From positions 1-64,000 of the forward strand of contig JAITSQ010000014.1 of the NCBI GenBank assembly GCA_031287685.1: DNA of 64,000 nt, given 5' to 3'. Numbering within the stretch: position 1 is the stretch's first letter; every line of letters begins with the position of its first letter. The DNA comes from Clostridiales bacterium (lineage in GTDB: Bacteria > Bacillota > Clostridia > Lachnospirales > WQUN01). The notes below the pieces were generated by a model. The model did not search any database, was not told where the DNA came from, and saw only the letters and a program-made list of their open reading frames with translations. Shown here piece by piece: positions 35,406-44,220 of this stretch. A program made the translations under genes and the position numbers.

Positions 35406-35439
35406 ATAAACATTATCACACGTGAGAGGACTGGTTTTT

Positions 35440-36777
35440 TTGGAATTATCGGACTTGACAAAAGCCGCCGCCGCCGGAAACGCGGAGGCGGCGTACAAGC
35501 TCGGAATGAATTATTACAACGAACAGACTAACCATGGCCAGACGCGGGCGTTCGGATATTTCAAACAGGCGGCGGAGGCCGGTTATCCGCCGGCTCAGTT
35601 CGCGCTTGGTTCCTGCTATGACGCGGGCGCCGGCGCGGGGCAGGATTATTTCGAGGCGGCGCGGTGGTACGAAAAAGCCGCCGAAGCGGGGCATACCGCC
35701 GCGCAGATCAATATGGGCACGCTTTACACGAACGGCGACGGGGTGCCCGCTTCCGCGCCTATGGCTTTCTCTTGGTATAAAAAAGCCGCCGAGTCAGGGG
35801 ACGCGCGCGCCGTTTATTACTTGGCGGACTGTTATTTTTACGGGCGCGGCACGGCGGTCAACGAGGAGGAGGCCGTCCGCCTCTACCGAATTACCGCTTC
35901 GGCGGGCTTTGCCGACGCGCAGTTCGCGCTCGGCAAGTGCTATTACGAGGGTGAGGGCGTCCCGCTTGATTATAAAAAGGCGGCCGAGTGGTACGCGGCG
36001 GCCCGCGAACAGGGCCACGCCGGCGCCTCCCTCAACCTCGGCTCCTGCTACTACGAGGGCGACGGGGTTGAAAAGGACCTGGAAAAGGCTTTTTCCCTGT
36101 TTATGGAGGCGGCGGAAGCGGATGTGGCAAACGCCCAGTTTAACGTGGCCAGGTGTTTTTACGCGGGCGAAGGCGTCCCGCGGAATCTTGAGGAATCCAT
36201 AAAATGGTTCAGCCGCGCCGCCAAAAACGGCAATGTGGAGGCGGCGCACGCTCTGCGCGAAGGCTTCATTAAAAAACCGGAAATCACGCCCGAATTTGAG
36301 GAGCAGATACGCGGCTTCGCCTCTCTTGCGGAGCAGGGCGACGCGGACGGTCAGTACAACCTTGGCGTGGCCTACGCTTTCGGGCACGTCGTGGAGCGCG
36401 ACCCTCAAAAATCCGCCGAGCTTTACGAAAAAGCGGCGGAGCAGGGGCACGTTTTCGCCCAGAGCAACCTTGGCGTGTGCTATATAAGCGGTACGGGCGT
36501 CGCGCGAGACAGGGACAAGGCGGTCTACTGGTTCGAGCGCGCGGCCTACCAGGGCGATATAAGCGCGTCCTACAACCTTGGCCTGCTGTGGGTCAACGGC
36601 TCCCCCACGGCGGAGGATTATGAAAAGGCGCTCAAACATTTTCAGGCGGCGGCGGTCAGCGGCCACGCGCTGGCTCAGCGGGAGCTTAGCAGGCTCTACA
36701 AGGAGGGCCTCGGCACGCCTCCGGATTCCGAAAAGGCGGCGTATTGGGCTGGCGAAGCCACAAAGCAAGGGTCGTAA
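35440..36777 (+). CDS. Sel1-like repeat protein
   Basis: About 445 residues from the TTG at 35440, preceded by GAGAGGA; a GTG at 35422 is less likely because it would precede the ribosome-binding site. The whole protein is a run of about eleven 36-residue Sel1-like repeats, each close to A..WY.KAAEQGH..AQ.NLG..Y..G.GV..D. A weaker spacer near residue 275 (HALREGFIKKPEITPEF) splits the row in two. No signal peptide, so it is cytoplasmic. Such solenoids serve as protein-binding scaffolds; the partner is unknown. It has its own promoter and terminator. Confidence 0.88.
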   Translation: MELSDLTKAAAAGNAEAAYKLGMNYYNEQTNHGQTRAFGYFKQAAEAGYPPAQFALGSCYDAGAGAGQDYFEAARWYEKAAEAGHTAAQINMGTLYTNGDGVPASAPMAFSWYKKAAESGDARAVYYLADCYFYGRGTAVNEEEAVRLYRITASAGFADAQFALGKCYYEGEGVPLDYKKAAEWYAAAREQGHAGASLNLGSCYYEGDGVEKDLEKAFSLFMEAAEADVANAQFNVARCFYAGEGVPRNLEESIKWFSRAAKNGNVEAAHALREGFIKKPEITPEFEEQIRGFASLAEQGDADGQYNLGVAYAFGHVVERDPQKSAELYEKAAEQGHVFAQSNLGVCYISGTGVARDRDKAVYWFERAAYQGDISASYNLGLLWVNGSPTAEDYEKALKHFQAAAVSGHALAQRELSRLYKEGLGTPPDSEKAAYWAGEATKQGS

Positions 36778-36782
36778 CACAC

Positions 36783-36812
36783 AAAAAGCCCCGAGTCACG
36801 CGGGGCTTTTTT
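36783..36812. terminator. Bidirectional terminator between the Sel1 and pilin-like genes
   Basis: AAAAAGCCCCG, seven-base loop, CGGGGCTTTTTT. The A-run and T-run on either side let it serve the rightward Sel1 gene and the leftward pilin-like gene that ends at 36826. Confidence 0.88.
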
Positions 36813-36825
36813 ATTGCTCTTTTAT

Positions 36826-37077
36826 TTAATTGATTTCGTGGGCTTCCGGCGAAGCGACTGCGCCCGGCGAAACGGCGGGGTCAACAAAGTCTCCGCCGAA
36901 CTTGTCGAACTGGCCGTGCACGGAGCAAACCACCGTCCAGCCGTTATCTCCTAAAGTGTACTCTCCGCCCTCCGGGCAAACGGGCAGGTCCAAAAGTAAA
37001 TCCGCGTCCACAAGATCCTGAAGGTTCTCCGGGTCTTTGCCATTTATCGCGTAATAAATCGTACAAGCCGACATCAT
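36826..37077 (-). CDS. Pilin-like C-terminal domain, separate second ORF
   Basis: 83 residues. YYAINGKDPENLQDLVDADL, then LPVCPEGGEYTLG and VVCSVHGQFDKFG, repeats the globular part of the preceding ORF (NGSYPTSVNALV, CPSGGTYSI, RCSVHS). It lacks the signal or hydrophobic helix needed for export on its own. Its ATG overlaps the stop of the preceding ORF (ATGA), so it may be coupled, or the two ORFs may be one two-domain protein split by a frameshift. Confidence 0.55.
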   Translation of the reverse strand: MMSACTIYYAINGKDPENLQDLVDADLLLDLPVCPEGGEYTLGDNGWTVVCSVHGQFDKFGGDFVDPAVSPGAVASPEAHEIN

Positions 37078-37538
37078 TGTGCGGATATTACCTCGGCAAG
37101 TTTTTTTTTTGCGTCCGCCAAATCCTCGGCCGACGGACGACCGTAGTTGGCGGGAATCACGAAAGCCGCGCCGTTGTCCGCGTCAACCGCCTTAGCGCCC
37201 GAAAGTTCGCCAAAGCTGTCAAACTGGGCGGCCGTGGTTTGCGCCGCGCTGTGCACGGAGCAACGCACTTTCCCGCCGGTTATTGAGTACGTCCCGCCGC
37301 TGGGGCATTTCGGAACGGCCTCAAGGTCCCCGCTGGACACCAAGGCGTTGACGCTCGTCGGATAGGAGCCGTTGAACATTGAGTACATTTCGGCGGCGGA
37401 CTTAATGGCGTTAATATTGCTGGCGCACACCGCCGCTTCCCCGCCTCCGGCGGAACCCGCGCGCACCGGCAAGGCGAACGCGCTTATAAGCGTGGCCGAT
37501 AACAACATACCCAAAAATCTTTTCATACGCTTTTTCAT
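37074..37538 (-). CDS. Secreted pilin/pseudopilin-like protein
   Basis: 154 residues. AAGGAGG lies ten bases before the ATG. The N-terminus (KRFLGMLLSATLISAFALPV then RAGSAGGG) looks like an ordinary Sec signal peptide. After it come CASNINAIKSAAEMYSMFNG, CPSGGTYSITGG and RCSVHS, the fold seen behind the hydrophobic helix of type II/IV pilins, with a possible disulphide between the two cysteines. It ends with a charged helix. The type III prepilin cleavage site is missing, so it may be a secreted soluble relative. An array of palindromic repeats lies upstream. Confidence 0.6.
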   Translation of the reverse strand: MKKRMKRFLGMLLSATLISAFALPVRAGSAGGGEAAVCASNINAIKSAAEMYSMFNGSYPTSVNALVSSGDLEAVPKCPSGGTYSITGGKVRCSVHSAAQTTAAQFDSFGELSGAKAVDADNGAAFVIPANYGRPSAEDLADAKKKLAEVISAQ

Positions 37539-37570
37539 AAATCAAATTCCTCCTTAAGATAATGGTTTTG

Positions 37571-37678
37571 CTCGGTGTTTCGGCTTGTCTAAAAGGATTT
37601 AGACAAACCGAAGCCCCCTTCTTGCTCGGTGTTTCCATTTGTCTAAAACAAGTGTAGACAAACCGAAGCCCCCTCTTT
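37571..37678 (-). repeat. Two tandem 54-nt modular palindromic repeats (R6a, R6b)
   Basis: R6a (37571-37624) has the same arms as unit R2b at 11080-11133, including the same single mismatch (CGGCTTG against CAAACCG). R6b (37625-37678) has a left arm of the CATTTGTCTAAA type but a right arm TAGACAAACCG of the other type, so the arms no longer match fully. It looks like a recombinant of two copies. Confidence 0.88.
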
Positions 37679-37811
37679 ACTATCCTCGCTTGCCTTCAGC
37701 CCAAGGAACCGTCCCGCGTTCCTTCGCGGCTCTCTTTTTGAACTCCTTCCTGATTTTTTCTTAGAACCTGTTCCCAGCAGGCAGAAACGCCATCTTTATT
37801 TAAGTATAACT

Positions 37812-37887
37812 ATTTTTCGACAAAAAATCAAGGGTTTTTCGCAATAAATTCCCTAATCATATAACCTTACAACCGTTTTTATCACCG
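37812..37887. repeat. Direct repeat, left copy, flanking the chemoreceptor gene
   Basis: A 76-bp stretch matching 40426-40501 at about 71 positions by my count. It contains a second copy of the last codons and stop of the Gx gene (leftward reading VIKTVVRLYD, stop). The region 37680-37811 shows no gene. Confidence 0.85.
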
Positions 37888-37920
37888 CTTCTTGTTTTCC
37901 CCAGACACCCCCTATCGCGA

Positions 37921-40158
37921 CTACGCCAAATTAAACGTATTCACCATTTGCTTCAGCACTTCAGCCTGGCTTGAAAGTTCTTCGGCGGCGGCGGCCGTTT
38001 CCTCCGACGCGGCGGTATTTGCCGAAACCACGCTGCTTATACGCGAAATCTCGTTTACTACAGAAGCGACGGATTTGGTCTGCGTCTGAGATATGGCGGC
38101 GATGTCGGTAATTACGTCCGCTATGCCGCCGACGTCTTTAACTATCTTGGAAAGAGTTTCCGCCGTAGAGGCGACGGTTTTGGCGCCGCTGTCAACATTA
38201 GACGACGACTCCGCGACGAGCCGCTCAATCTCCTTGGAGGCGGCCATGCTTCTTGTGGCTAGGCTTCGCACCTCTTCCGCCACAACCGCGAACCCTTTGC
38301 CGTGTTCGCCCGCGCGGGCGGCCTCGACAGCCGCGTTCAGCGCCAGCAGGTTTGTCTGGAAAGCTATGTCGTCCATCACCTTCGTGATTTTCGCTATGGC
38401 CGCTGACGAATTTTTTATATTCTCCATAGAAAGGAGCATTTGACGCATTTCAGCCTCTCCGCGAGAAGAATTTGTTTTGGAGCCAGCGGCCAGGCTCTCC
38501 GCCATCTTTGCGTTTTCGCCGTTTTTCTCCGTTTTTTCGCTTATGGTTTCAGCCGATTCGTTGAGATGTTCAACCGAAGTCGCTTGTTCCGTACAGCCCT
38601 GCGCCAGGGCTATGCTTGAATCCGCGATCTGCCTCGCGGCGTCAGCCACTTGTTCCGACGCGGAGGTTATATCAACCATGACGACGTTAATCTGCTTCGC
38701 CGTGTTGTTCAGCCCGTCCTTGATTTCAGAGAATTTGCCCACATATTCACGGGTTATGGCCACGTTTATGTCTCTGCGCGACATTCTGGACAGTTGTTCC
38801 GAGATTTCGTTTATATAGCCTGAAATATTTGAAACCGTGCTGTTAATGGCCTCCTTGGTGAGCAGGAAGTCTCCCTTATACTCGCCCGTTACCATTCGGT
38901 CAAAATTACCCTGCGACACGCTGCGCAAAACCTCGGAGGTTTCGTTTATCGGGTCGGCGACAGCGCTAACCAAGCGGTTCAGGATTTTCATAAGCGCCGC
39001 CCAGTCCCCGTCGTATTTCGCGTCGTCGGCGCGATTCTTTAAATCTCCGTTAATGGCGTGTTCGGCGAAGGCGTTGATTTCGTCGCGCACGGCGACAAGG
39101 TTGTTTTTTATGCCGTTAATGCTGTCGGTAATGACCGCTTTTTTCCCAGGCAGCACAGGCACGGCGGCGTTAAAATCACCGCCGCTTATTTTTGACAGAC
39201 AGCCGAGTATGTTCATAAACTCGCCTATTACGCCTCCGACCATACCGTTCAGGCGGACCGCGACATCTTTATAAACGCCGTTAAACCGCGATTCTTGCAA
39301 TCTGGCGTCCGTGTCGCCGCGGTCAAAACTCTCGGCCATTTCAGACATGCCTTCTGTCAGCAAGGAAAACTGGCCGAGCTGTTCAAGCAGGTGGCTCGTG
39401 CATTCAAGCACCTGCCCCGTTTCGTCCTTAGTGCGGTGTTTCGGGTCTATTTGCAGATTCAGGTTGCCGTTTGTGATTTCGCGCAAAATACCGGTTACAT
39501 AGCGCAGCGGGCCGGAGATTATGCTTGACATATACACGGCAAGCGCGGCGGCCGCCAAAACTATTATGGATATAACAATAATAGTTGAGCGCCGCGACTC
39601 CGCGCTCTGGGCTTCCGCTTTTGAAAGCGTGTCCGCCAGGTAGCCTCGGGAAAGCTCGACAGCCTTGTCTATTTCCCCTCGGTGGTTTTCATAGGCGACG
39701 AGCATGTCTTTAAGCGGCGCGGAAGTATCGCCGCCGGAAAGAACGGCGGGCGCCAGTTTGTTCTCAAACTCGTCATAAAACTGCATGCCGTGCTTGTACG
39801 CGTCCGACACAAAGACCTGGCGGAGGTCGCCGTAATCGGGCGCGTTTTCTTGCCAGTATTTGTTGCGGGAGACGTACTCGGCCTCTAATCGCTTTATATC
39901 GTCAGAAAGAGCCTTACGCGTGTCGGCGGAATCCGTCAGGACAAATTCAAGCGCTTTGGCGTAGCTCTCAATAATGTATTCAGGCGGCGGCAGAATATCG
40001 GCGGTAAGCTCATTTGACAGAATTATCTCGTTATACATGCCGCCGCCTATTGAAACGCGGCTGTCAAAGGTTGCGGTCAAACGCCAGGTCACGATCAGCC
40101 CCGCGATTAGAATCGCCGCGAACACGGCCATCTTATACTTCATACTTAAATTACGCAT
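37921..40158 (-). CDS. Methyl-accepting chemotaxis protein
   Basis: 745 residues. TM1 lies at about residues 10-27 ([16 protein letters not shown]), a periplasm-facing helical sensor of about 160 residues follows, and TM2 is at about 192-212 ([20 protein letters not shown]). Next come HAMP and further HAMP-like coiled repeats ([27 protein letters not shown]), and a C-terminal signalling domain. The hairpin tip is clear: [20 protein letters not shown] then [10 protein letters not shown]. The receptor senses a ligand outside and controls the CheA kinase, in line with the flagellar genes. GGGAGG lies just before the ATG. The gene and its leader are flanked by the direct repeats at 37812 and 40426, which suggests it was inserted next to the Gx gene. 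Confidence 0.93.
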   Translation of the reverse strand: MRNLSMKYKMAVFAAILIAGLIVTWRLTATFDSRVSIGGGMYNEIILSNELTADILPPPEYIIESYAKALEFVLTDSADTRKALSDDIKRLEAEYVSRNKYWQENAPDYGDLRQVFVSDAYKHGMQFYDEFENKLAPAVLSGGDTSAPLKDMLVAYENHRGEIDKAVELSRGYLADTLSKAEAQSAESRRSTIIVISIIVLAAAALAVYMSSIISGPLRYVTGILREITNGNLNLQIDPKHRTKDETGQVLECTSHLLEQLGQFSLLTEGMSEMAESFDRGDTDARLQESRFNGVYKDVAVRLNGMVGGVIGEFMNILGCLSKISGGDFNAAVPVLPGKKAVITDSINGIKNNLVAVRDEINAFAEHAINGDLKNRADDAKYDGDWAALMKILNRLVSAVADPINETSEVLRSVSQGNFDRMVTGEYKGDFLLTKEAINSTVSNISGYINEISEQLSRMSRRDINVAITREYVGKFSEIKDGLNNTAKQINVVMVDITSASEQVADAARQIADSSIALAQGCTEQATSVEHLNESAETISEKTEKNGENAKMAESLAAGSKTNSSRGEAEMRQMLLSMENIKNSSAAIAKITKVMDDIAFQTNLLALNAAVEAARAGEHGKGFAVVAEEVRSLATRSMAASKEIERLVAESSSNVDSGAKTVASTAETLSKIVKDVGGIADVITDIAAISQTQTKSVASVVNEISRISSVVSANTAASEETAAAAEELSSQAEVLKQMVNTFNLA

Positions 40159-40277
40159 ATTTCCTCCCAGGTTTTATAATTTGTTGTTTTGGAATTTGTT
40201 TTAAACAGACTTTGAGAATAGGTTTTTATTCGCGTTTTAAACAGGACTTTGAGTCAGCAAAAACCAGATATTAAAGT

Positions 40278-40317
40278 CCCCGCCGAAGATGGCGGGAAGC
40301 AGCCATCTTCGGCGGGG
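40278..40317. other. 16-bp perfect hairpin in the chemoreceptor leader
   Basis: CCCCGCCGAAGATGGC, eight-base loop, and the exact complement. There is no T-run on either side, so it is not a standard terminator. It lies 120 bases upstream of the chemoreceptor start. The rest of 40159-40466 is AT-rich with no gene. Confidence 0.7.
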
Positions 40318-40425
40318 GAATCACCTTCCTTATTAACACAATACATATGCGCGCTATCAGTATTGTTTCGATAATATTTTTTCTGATTTCTAACTTTCAT
40401 TTAAATTAATAGCTTTATTATAATA

Positions 40426-40501
40426 ATTTTTCGACAAAAAATCAAGGGCTTTTCGCAATAAATTTCCTAATCATATAATTTTACAACCGTTTTTATGACC
40501 G
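40426..40501. repeat. Direct repeat, right copy, at the end of the Gx gene
   Basis: Matches 37812-37887. It spans the last codons and stop of the Gx gene plus about 41 bases downstream, so this is the original place and the left copy is the duplicate. Confidence 0.85.
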
Positions 40502-40979
40502 GAGCGGCGGCGCACGCCACGAGCGCCCCCGCCGCGACCCCCGTGACAATGAGCGCCGGGGCGTAAAATAAAATCCTCGGCGTGCCCGTCAGGATTACCG
40601 CCGCCGCCGCCTGCCCGAAATTATGCGCCACGCCGCCCGACGCCGACACGCCCAGCAGGCCCGCGCCGGTTTTCTTCTTCATCAGCAGCATAACGCAAAG
40701 GCTAAGCGCCGCCCCGAAAAATCCATATAAAAAAGAAGCCGCCCCGCCGAAAAGCAACGCGCAGAGGGCCGTCTTAATAAAAGCCGTGAATACCGCCGTT
40801 CTTGGGCGAACGGCATAAAGCGCGGTCAAAACAGCTATGTTTGAAAGCCCCGGCTTGACCCACGGGCCTATCCTCGGCAGAGGGACGAACCGCTCCGCGC
40901 CGCCCAGGACGACAGCCAGAGCCGACAAAACGGCGCATATGGCTATCTCCCGCGTTTTTTCACCACGCAATGTCGTCAA
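40467..40979 (-). CDS. Gx transporter family / heptaprenyl diphosphate synthase component I-like membrane protein
   Basis: 170 residues with about five hydrophobic segments. EIAICAVLSALAVVLGGAER then FVPLPRIGPWVKPGLSNIAV is the signature of this family (PF07456), as is the later GASVSGGVAHNFGQAAAA-like segment (read here as SASGGVAHNFGQAAAA). Despite its old name it resembles small ECF-type substrate-binding membrane proteins. It overlaps the NusG-II gene, a common partner. What it transports is unknown. Confidence 0.85.
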   Translation of the reverse strand: MTTLRGEKTREIAICAVLSALAVVLGGAERFVPLPRIGPWVKPGLSNIAVLTALYAVRPRTAVFTAFIKTALCALLFGGAASFLYGFFGAALSLCVMLLMKKKTGAGLLGVSASGGVAHNFGQAAAAVILTGTPRILFYAPALIVTGVAAGALVACAAAPVIKTVVKLYD

Positions 40980-41316
40980 CCCCTTCAGGCGCGCCGGCTT
41001 TTTCTATCGTCACAGAGACTTTATTCGGCAGGCAGACGAGCGGCTTCGAGGGGGAATCCGTGAAGCCTTGCCTGACGCACAGCTGGTTGGGGCAAGTCGA
41101 GCGCGTTATGCCCGCCTTGCCGCCCTTGATTTCGACGACCACGCCGCCGCCGGTATACTCCGCGTCGAGCGGCAGCGGCAGGGTTTCCGCCGTCTCCCCG
41201 CCAACCCGGATTACGGCGCGGCCCCCCTCCCCCGCGAAAAGCCGCTCCGCCAGAAAAAAGACCAGCGCGGCAATACATAGCGCGCATATAAGTTTTATAT
41301 CAAACGACTTCGCCAT
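40960..41316 (-). CDS. NusG domain II-containing exported protein
   Basis: 118 residues. One N-terminal membrane helix (LICALCIAALVFFLAERL), then a beta-rich domain with CPNQLCVRQGFTDS and LVCLPNKVSVTI, the conserved cysteine pattern of PF07009. Not a transcription factor despite the name: the domain is anchored outside the membrane. It is found with Gx genes and often near flavin-transfer (ApbE) genes, which hints at an electron-transfer or cofactor job. It overlaps the Gx gene by 20 bases. Confidence 0.85.
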   Translation of the reverse strand: MAKSFDIKLICALCIAALVFFLAERLFAGEGGRAVIRVGGETAETLPLPLDAEYTGGGVVVEIKGGKAGITRSTCPNQLCVRQGFTDSPSKPLVCLPNKVSVTIEKAGAPEGVDDIAW

Positions 41317-41324
41317 TTTTACCT

Positions 41325-41807
41325 TCAGTAATCCGTCTTGGGGTACTCCGTATTTTCCGGTTTCAAGTCGTTCAGCAGCTCCAAAAATTCCCGCGCCTCA
41401 TACCGCGCCATTTCCAGATTATGGTCAAGGTAATTCCCGCACATTTTGGGCTTCGCGGCGGGGATTTCCCCCTGAAACGCCGCCACGTGCGCGAACGCGG
41501 CGCGTACCCCGTCAAGCACGTCTCCCGGCTGGAGGTCGCCCTTGAACAAAAAATACATACCCGTGCGGCAGCCCATAGGCCCTATATAAACCGTGCGTGA
41601 GTCCCACTCCGGGCTGCTCCTGTAGTACATCGCTATAAGGTGCTCAAGGGTGTGCATCGCGGGATTGTCGATAACCGGGCAGCGGTTCGGCTCCTTCATT
41701 CTTATGTCAAAAGTAGTGACAAAGCCGCCCCCCACCTCGTCCAGGCGCGAAACGTAAACCCCTCTCAAAAGCCTGTCGTGGTCTATTCCGAAACTTGACA
41801 CGTCCAT
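41325..41807 (-). CDS. luxS: S-ribosylhomocysteine lyase
   Basis: 160 residues. The metal site HTLEHLIAMYYRS (HxxEH) and the second-shell CGNYLDHNLEMARYEAREFL with the catalytic Cys are in place. MGCRTGMYFLFKGDLQPGDV is a further LuxS hallmark. It cleaves S-ribosylhomocysteine to homocysteine and DPD, the precursor of the autoinducer AI-2, as part of methyl-cycle recycling. It lies between NusG-II and hisA on one strand. Confidence 0.97.
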   Translation of the reverse strand: MDVSSFGIDHDRLLRGVYVSRLDEVGGGFVTTFDIRMKEPNRCPVIDNPAMHTLEHLIAMYYRSSPEWDSRTVYIGPMGCRTGMYFLFKGDLQPGDVLDGVRAAFAHVAAFQGEIPAAKPKMCGNYLDHNLEMARYEAREFLELLNDLKPENTEYPKTDY

Positions 41808-41829
41808 AATAACCTCCGTATTTTATTTT

Positions 41830-42543
41830 CTAATTCTGGTATTTTTCAATAACTTCCTTTAAGTCAAGCGCTCCCGTAAAAAGCGCCTTTCCGATAATCG
41901 CGCCGTGTACGCGGGTTCCGGACAATTTTTCCAAATCGTCGGCGGAGCTGACCCCGCCGGAGGCGATTATCTTAACCGGGACGGACTCCGCCAGCCGCGC
42001 CGTCTCGCCCACCGAGGCGCCGCTCATCATACCGTCTCGCGCTATGTCCGTGAAAATAATCGTCGAAACCCCAGCCTCCGCCACCTCCGCCGCGAAAGCG
42101 AAGGCGTCCGCCCCGGAGCTTTCGCGCCAGCCGGAGACGGCGACGACCCCGTCCCGCGCGTCTATCCCGACGGCGACGGCCTCGCCGAATTTTTCGACCG
42201 CCTCCCGGACGAAGCCCGGATTTTTAACCGCAGCCGTGCCAAGAACGACGCGGTTCGCGCCGAGCGCGAGTTTCCGTTCTATGTCCTCAATAGAGCGTAT
42301 GCCGCCGCCCGTCTGCAAAAACAGGCCCGCGCGCGCTATCCTCCGTATTATTTCGTCATTCATAGGCTCGCCCGTCCGCGCGCCGTCCAAATCCACAACG
42401 TGGATATGCGTCGCCCCCGCTTCCTTATATCGCCGCGCGACCGCCGCGGGGTCGCTCTCATAAACCGTCTCGCGCTCAAAATCCCCCTGGAGCAGGCGCA
42501 CCGCCGCGCCGCCCCTTATATCCACCGCGGGATATATAATCAT
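41830..42543 (-). CDS. hisA: ProFAR isomerase HisA
   Basis: 237 residues, a (beta/alpha)8 barrel. The catalytic Asp residues sit in YPAVDIRGGAAVRLLQGDFE and IIFTDIARDGMMSGASVGET; LQTGGGIRSIEDIERKL and IIASGGVSSADDLEKL bind the phosphates. It carries out the Amadori rearrangement in histidine synthesis. It follows tfoX-like and hisH on the same strand. hisF, the usual partner of hisH, is not in the window. Confidence 0.96.
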   Translation of the reverse strand: MIIYPAVDIRGGAAVRLLQGDFERETVYESDPAAVARRYKEAGATHIHVVDLDGARTGEPMNDEIIRRIARAGLFLQTGGGIRSIEDIERKLALGANRVVLGTAAVKNPGFVREAVEKFGEAVAVGIDARDGVVAVSGWRESSGADAFAFAAEVAEAGVSTIIFTDIARDGMMSGASVGETARLAESVPVKIIASGGVSSADDLEKLSGTRVHGAIIGKALFTGALDLKEVIEKYQN

Positions 42544-42544
42544 A

Positions 42545-42883
42545 CTAAACCTCCTGCTCCTTCTTTCTCTTTTTAGGCCTCGGCTTGGGCACGGGAAGCG
42601 CCGCCGCGAGAACCGAAGCCGCCTCGCGGGCCAGCTCCGCGTCGTCTATGTCGAGCTTATAATGCTCCTTAGCCCCGTCGTAAGGAAAGCCCCTGCCGCA
42701 GCCGGCGCAGAGCGCGTCCGTCTCCGGCAGTATTTTAACAAAGACCGTGTTTTCGCACACAAGGAACACAGGCCTGTCGTCGACATACACCAGGTATTCC
42801 CCGAACATCTTCCTGTATCTAATATCGCCGGCGCCGTCAATTTGTGAAACGACGTACTCTACAAAGTCTTTCGTCGTGCTCAT
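42545..42883 (-). CDS. TfoX/Sxy N-terminal domain protein
   Basis: 112 residues. IRYRKMFGEYLVYVDDRPVF and ENTVFVKILPETDALC are the TfoX N-terminal domain pattern (R.MFGEY). The C-terminus is a Lys/Arg/Pro tail (PKPRPKKRKKEQE). Full TfoX regulates competence in gamma-proteobacteria; the role of the single domain in Clostridia is unknown. Unusually it lies inside a histidine operon, one base from hisA and ten from hisH. Confidence 0.85.
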   Translation of the reverse strand: MSTTKDFVEYVVSQIDGAGDIRYRKMFGEYLVYVDDRPVFLVCENTVFVKILPETDALCAGCGRGFPYDGAKEHYKLDIDDAELAREAASVLAAALPVPKPRPKKRKKEQEV

Positions 42884-42893
42884 TCCGCTCCCC

Positions 42894-43505
42894 CTAAAGT
42901 AAATTTCCGAAGTTTTTCAGCATCTTAACTCCGTCCTCACCGCTTTTCTCCGGGTGAAACTGCACGGCAAAAATATTGTCTTTACGCGCGGCCACTTCTA
43001 TTTTCCCGCCGTAATCGCACACCGCGGACACAATGGACTTGTCCGAGGCGTTCATATGGTACGAATGGACGAAATACACGCACGGGTTTGGCGGCAGGCC
43101 CTCAAAAAGGGGGCAGTCTCCCTTAAACTCAAGCGAATTCCACCCCATATGCGGCACCTTCAGCACGCCCTCTATCCGGACGACCTCCCCCCCCAGCAGG
43201 CCCAGGCCCTCAAATTCGCCGTTTTCAAGGCTTTTGTCAAACAGCAGCTGAAGGCCAAGGCATATGCCCAGGAGGTATTTCCCATCGCGGACGGCTTTTT
43301 TTATCTCGCCGTCGAAGCCCTTTTCCCGGATTACGTCTATGGCGTCGCGAAAGGCGCCCACGCCCGGCAGTATATACCGCCCAAAGTCCGCGAACTCCTC
43401 CCCCCGCGTGATAAACCCCGACTCGAACCCGCAGAAATCCAGCGCCTTTTTAACGCTCGCCAGATTGCCGAGTCCGTAATTTATTATCCCGATTTTATCG
43501 CTCAA
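42894..43505 (-). CDS. hisH: Imidazole glycerol phosphate synthase glutaminase subunit
   Basis: 203 residues. MSDKIGIINYGLGNLASVKK is the typical start; LLGICLGLQLLFDKSLENGE holds the nucleophile Cys and VQFHPEKSGEDGVKML the His/Glu pair. It releases ammonia from glutamine for HisF. The start overlaps the hisB stop by four bases. The partner hisF must be elsewhere. Confidence 0.96.
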   Translation of the reverse strand: MSDKIGIINYGLGNLASVKKALDFCGFESGFITRGEEFADFGRYILPGVGAFRDAIDVIREKGFDGEIKKAVRDGKYLLGICLGLQLLFDKSLENGEFEGLGLLGGEVVRIEGVLKVPHMGWNSLEFKGDCPLFEGLPPNPCVYFVHSYHMNASDKSIVSAVCDYGGKIEVAARKDNIFAVQFHPEKSGEDGVKMLKNFGNLL

Positions 43506-44092
43506 GCCAAGACCCCTTTCGTCGAAAGCGCGCCGGCGACGCGCGGGTCGGGCCGCGACGCGTCCGAAAGCGCGCGGGCCGCCGCCTTGAAGGCCGCCTC
43601 GCAGATATGGTGGTTATTGCGCCCGTCAAGCAGCTTTAGGTGGAGGTTCATACCGGCGTTGTCCGAAAACGCGCGAAAAAATTCCTCCGCCATTTCCGTG
43701 TCAAAGCCGCCTATACGCTCCGCGCTGAATTTCAGGTCAAAATTCAGATACGCGCGCCCGGACAGGTCAACGGCGCACAGGACAAGGGTTTCGTCCATAG
43801 GAACGGCGGCGGAGCCATACCGCGCTATGCCGGCCTTATCCCCGAGGGCCGCTTTGAACGCAGCGCCGAGAGCGATACCCGCGTCCTCGACCGAATGGTG
43901 GCAGTCTACGGCCAAATCCCCCTCGCAAGCAAGGCTCAGGTCAAAAAAGCCGTGCCGCGCGAAAAGGCTGAGCATATGGTCAAAAAAGCCTATGCCGGTC
44001 GATATTTCCCCCCTCCCCCCGCCGTCAAGGTCAAGGCGGAGGGTTATCCGGGTTTCGGCGGTCTCTCGTGAAATTTCCGCAATTCTTGACAA
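43502..44092 (-). CDS. hisB: Imidazoleglycerol-phosphate dehydratase
   Basis: 196 residues from the TTG at 44092 (LSRIAEISRETAETRI), chosen for the GAGAGAAG upstream and the normal family length. A -10-like TATACT at 44139-44134 rules out longer readings. STGIGFFDHMLSLFARHGFF, DCHHSVEDAGIALG and NNHHICEAAFKAAARAL are the metal-binding HH motifs. It dehydrates imidazole glycerol phosphate in histidine synthesis. It is the single-domain form and heads the hisB-hisH-tfoX-hisA-luxS run. Confidence 0.93.
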   Translation of the reverse strand: MSRIAEISRETAETRITLRLDLDGGGRGEISTGIGFFDHMLSLFARHGFFDLSLACEGDLAVDCHHSVEDAGIALGAAFKAALGDKAGIARYGSAAVPMDETLVLCAVDLSGRAYLNFDLKFSAERIGGFDTEMAEEFFRAFSDNAGMNLHLKLLDGRNNHHICEAAFKAAARALSDASRPDPRVAGALSTKGVLA

Positions 44093-44133
44093 GTTAAACA
44101 CTTCTCTCTCAATTCCAAACTTTTTCTGAAAAA

Positions 44134-44166
44134 AGTATACCATATCCGGCTGAAAAATGATATACT
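44134..44166. promoter_or_regulatory. Divergent -10 elements between hisB and the sugar kinase
   Basis: TATACT leftward (44139-44134) for hisB and TATACT rightward (44161-44166) for the kinase. Neither has a clear -35, so activators may be needed. Confidence 0.4.
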
Positions 44167-44220
44167 GTAAATGATACTTTTTTAAGACGCAATCGCGATT
44201 TAAGCAAGGGAGGCAAATCA

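Noticed and set aside
35794-36780. Minus-strand open frame of 328 codons
   Set aside because: Its apparent repeats mirror the Sel1 repeats on the coding strand.
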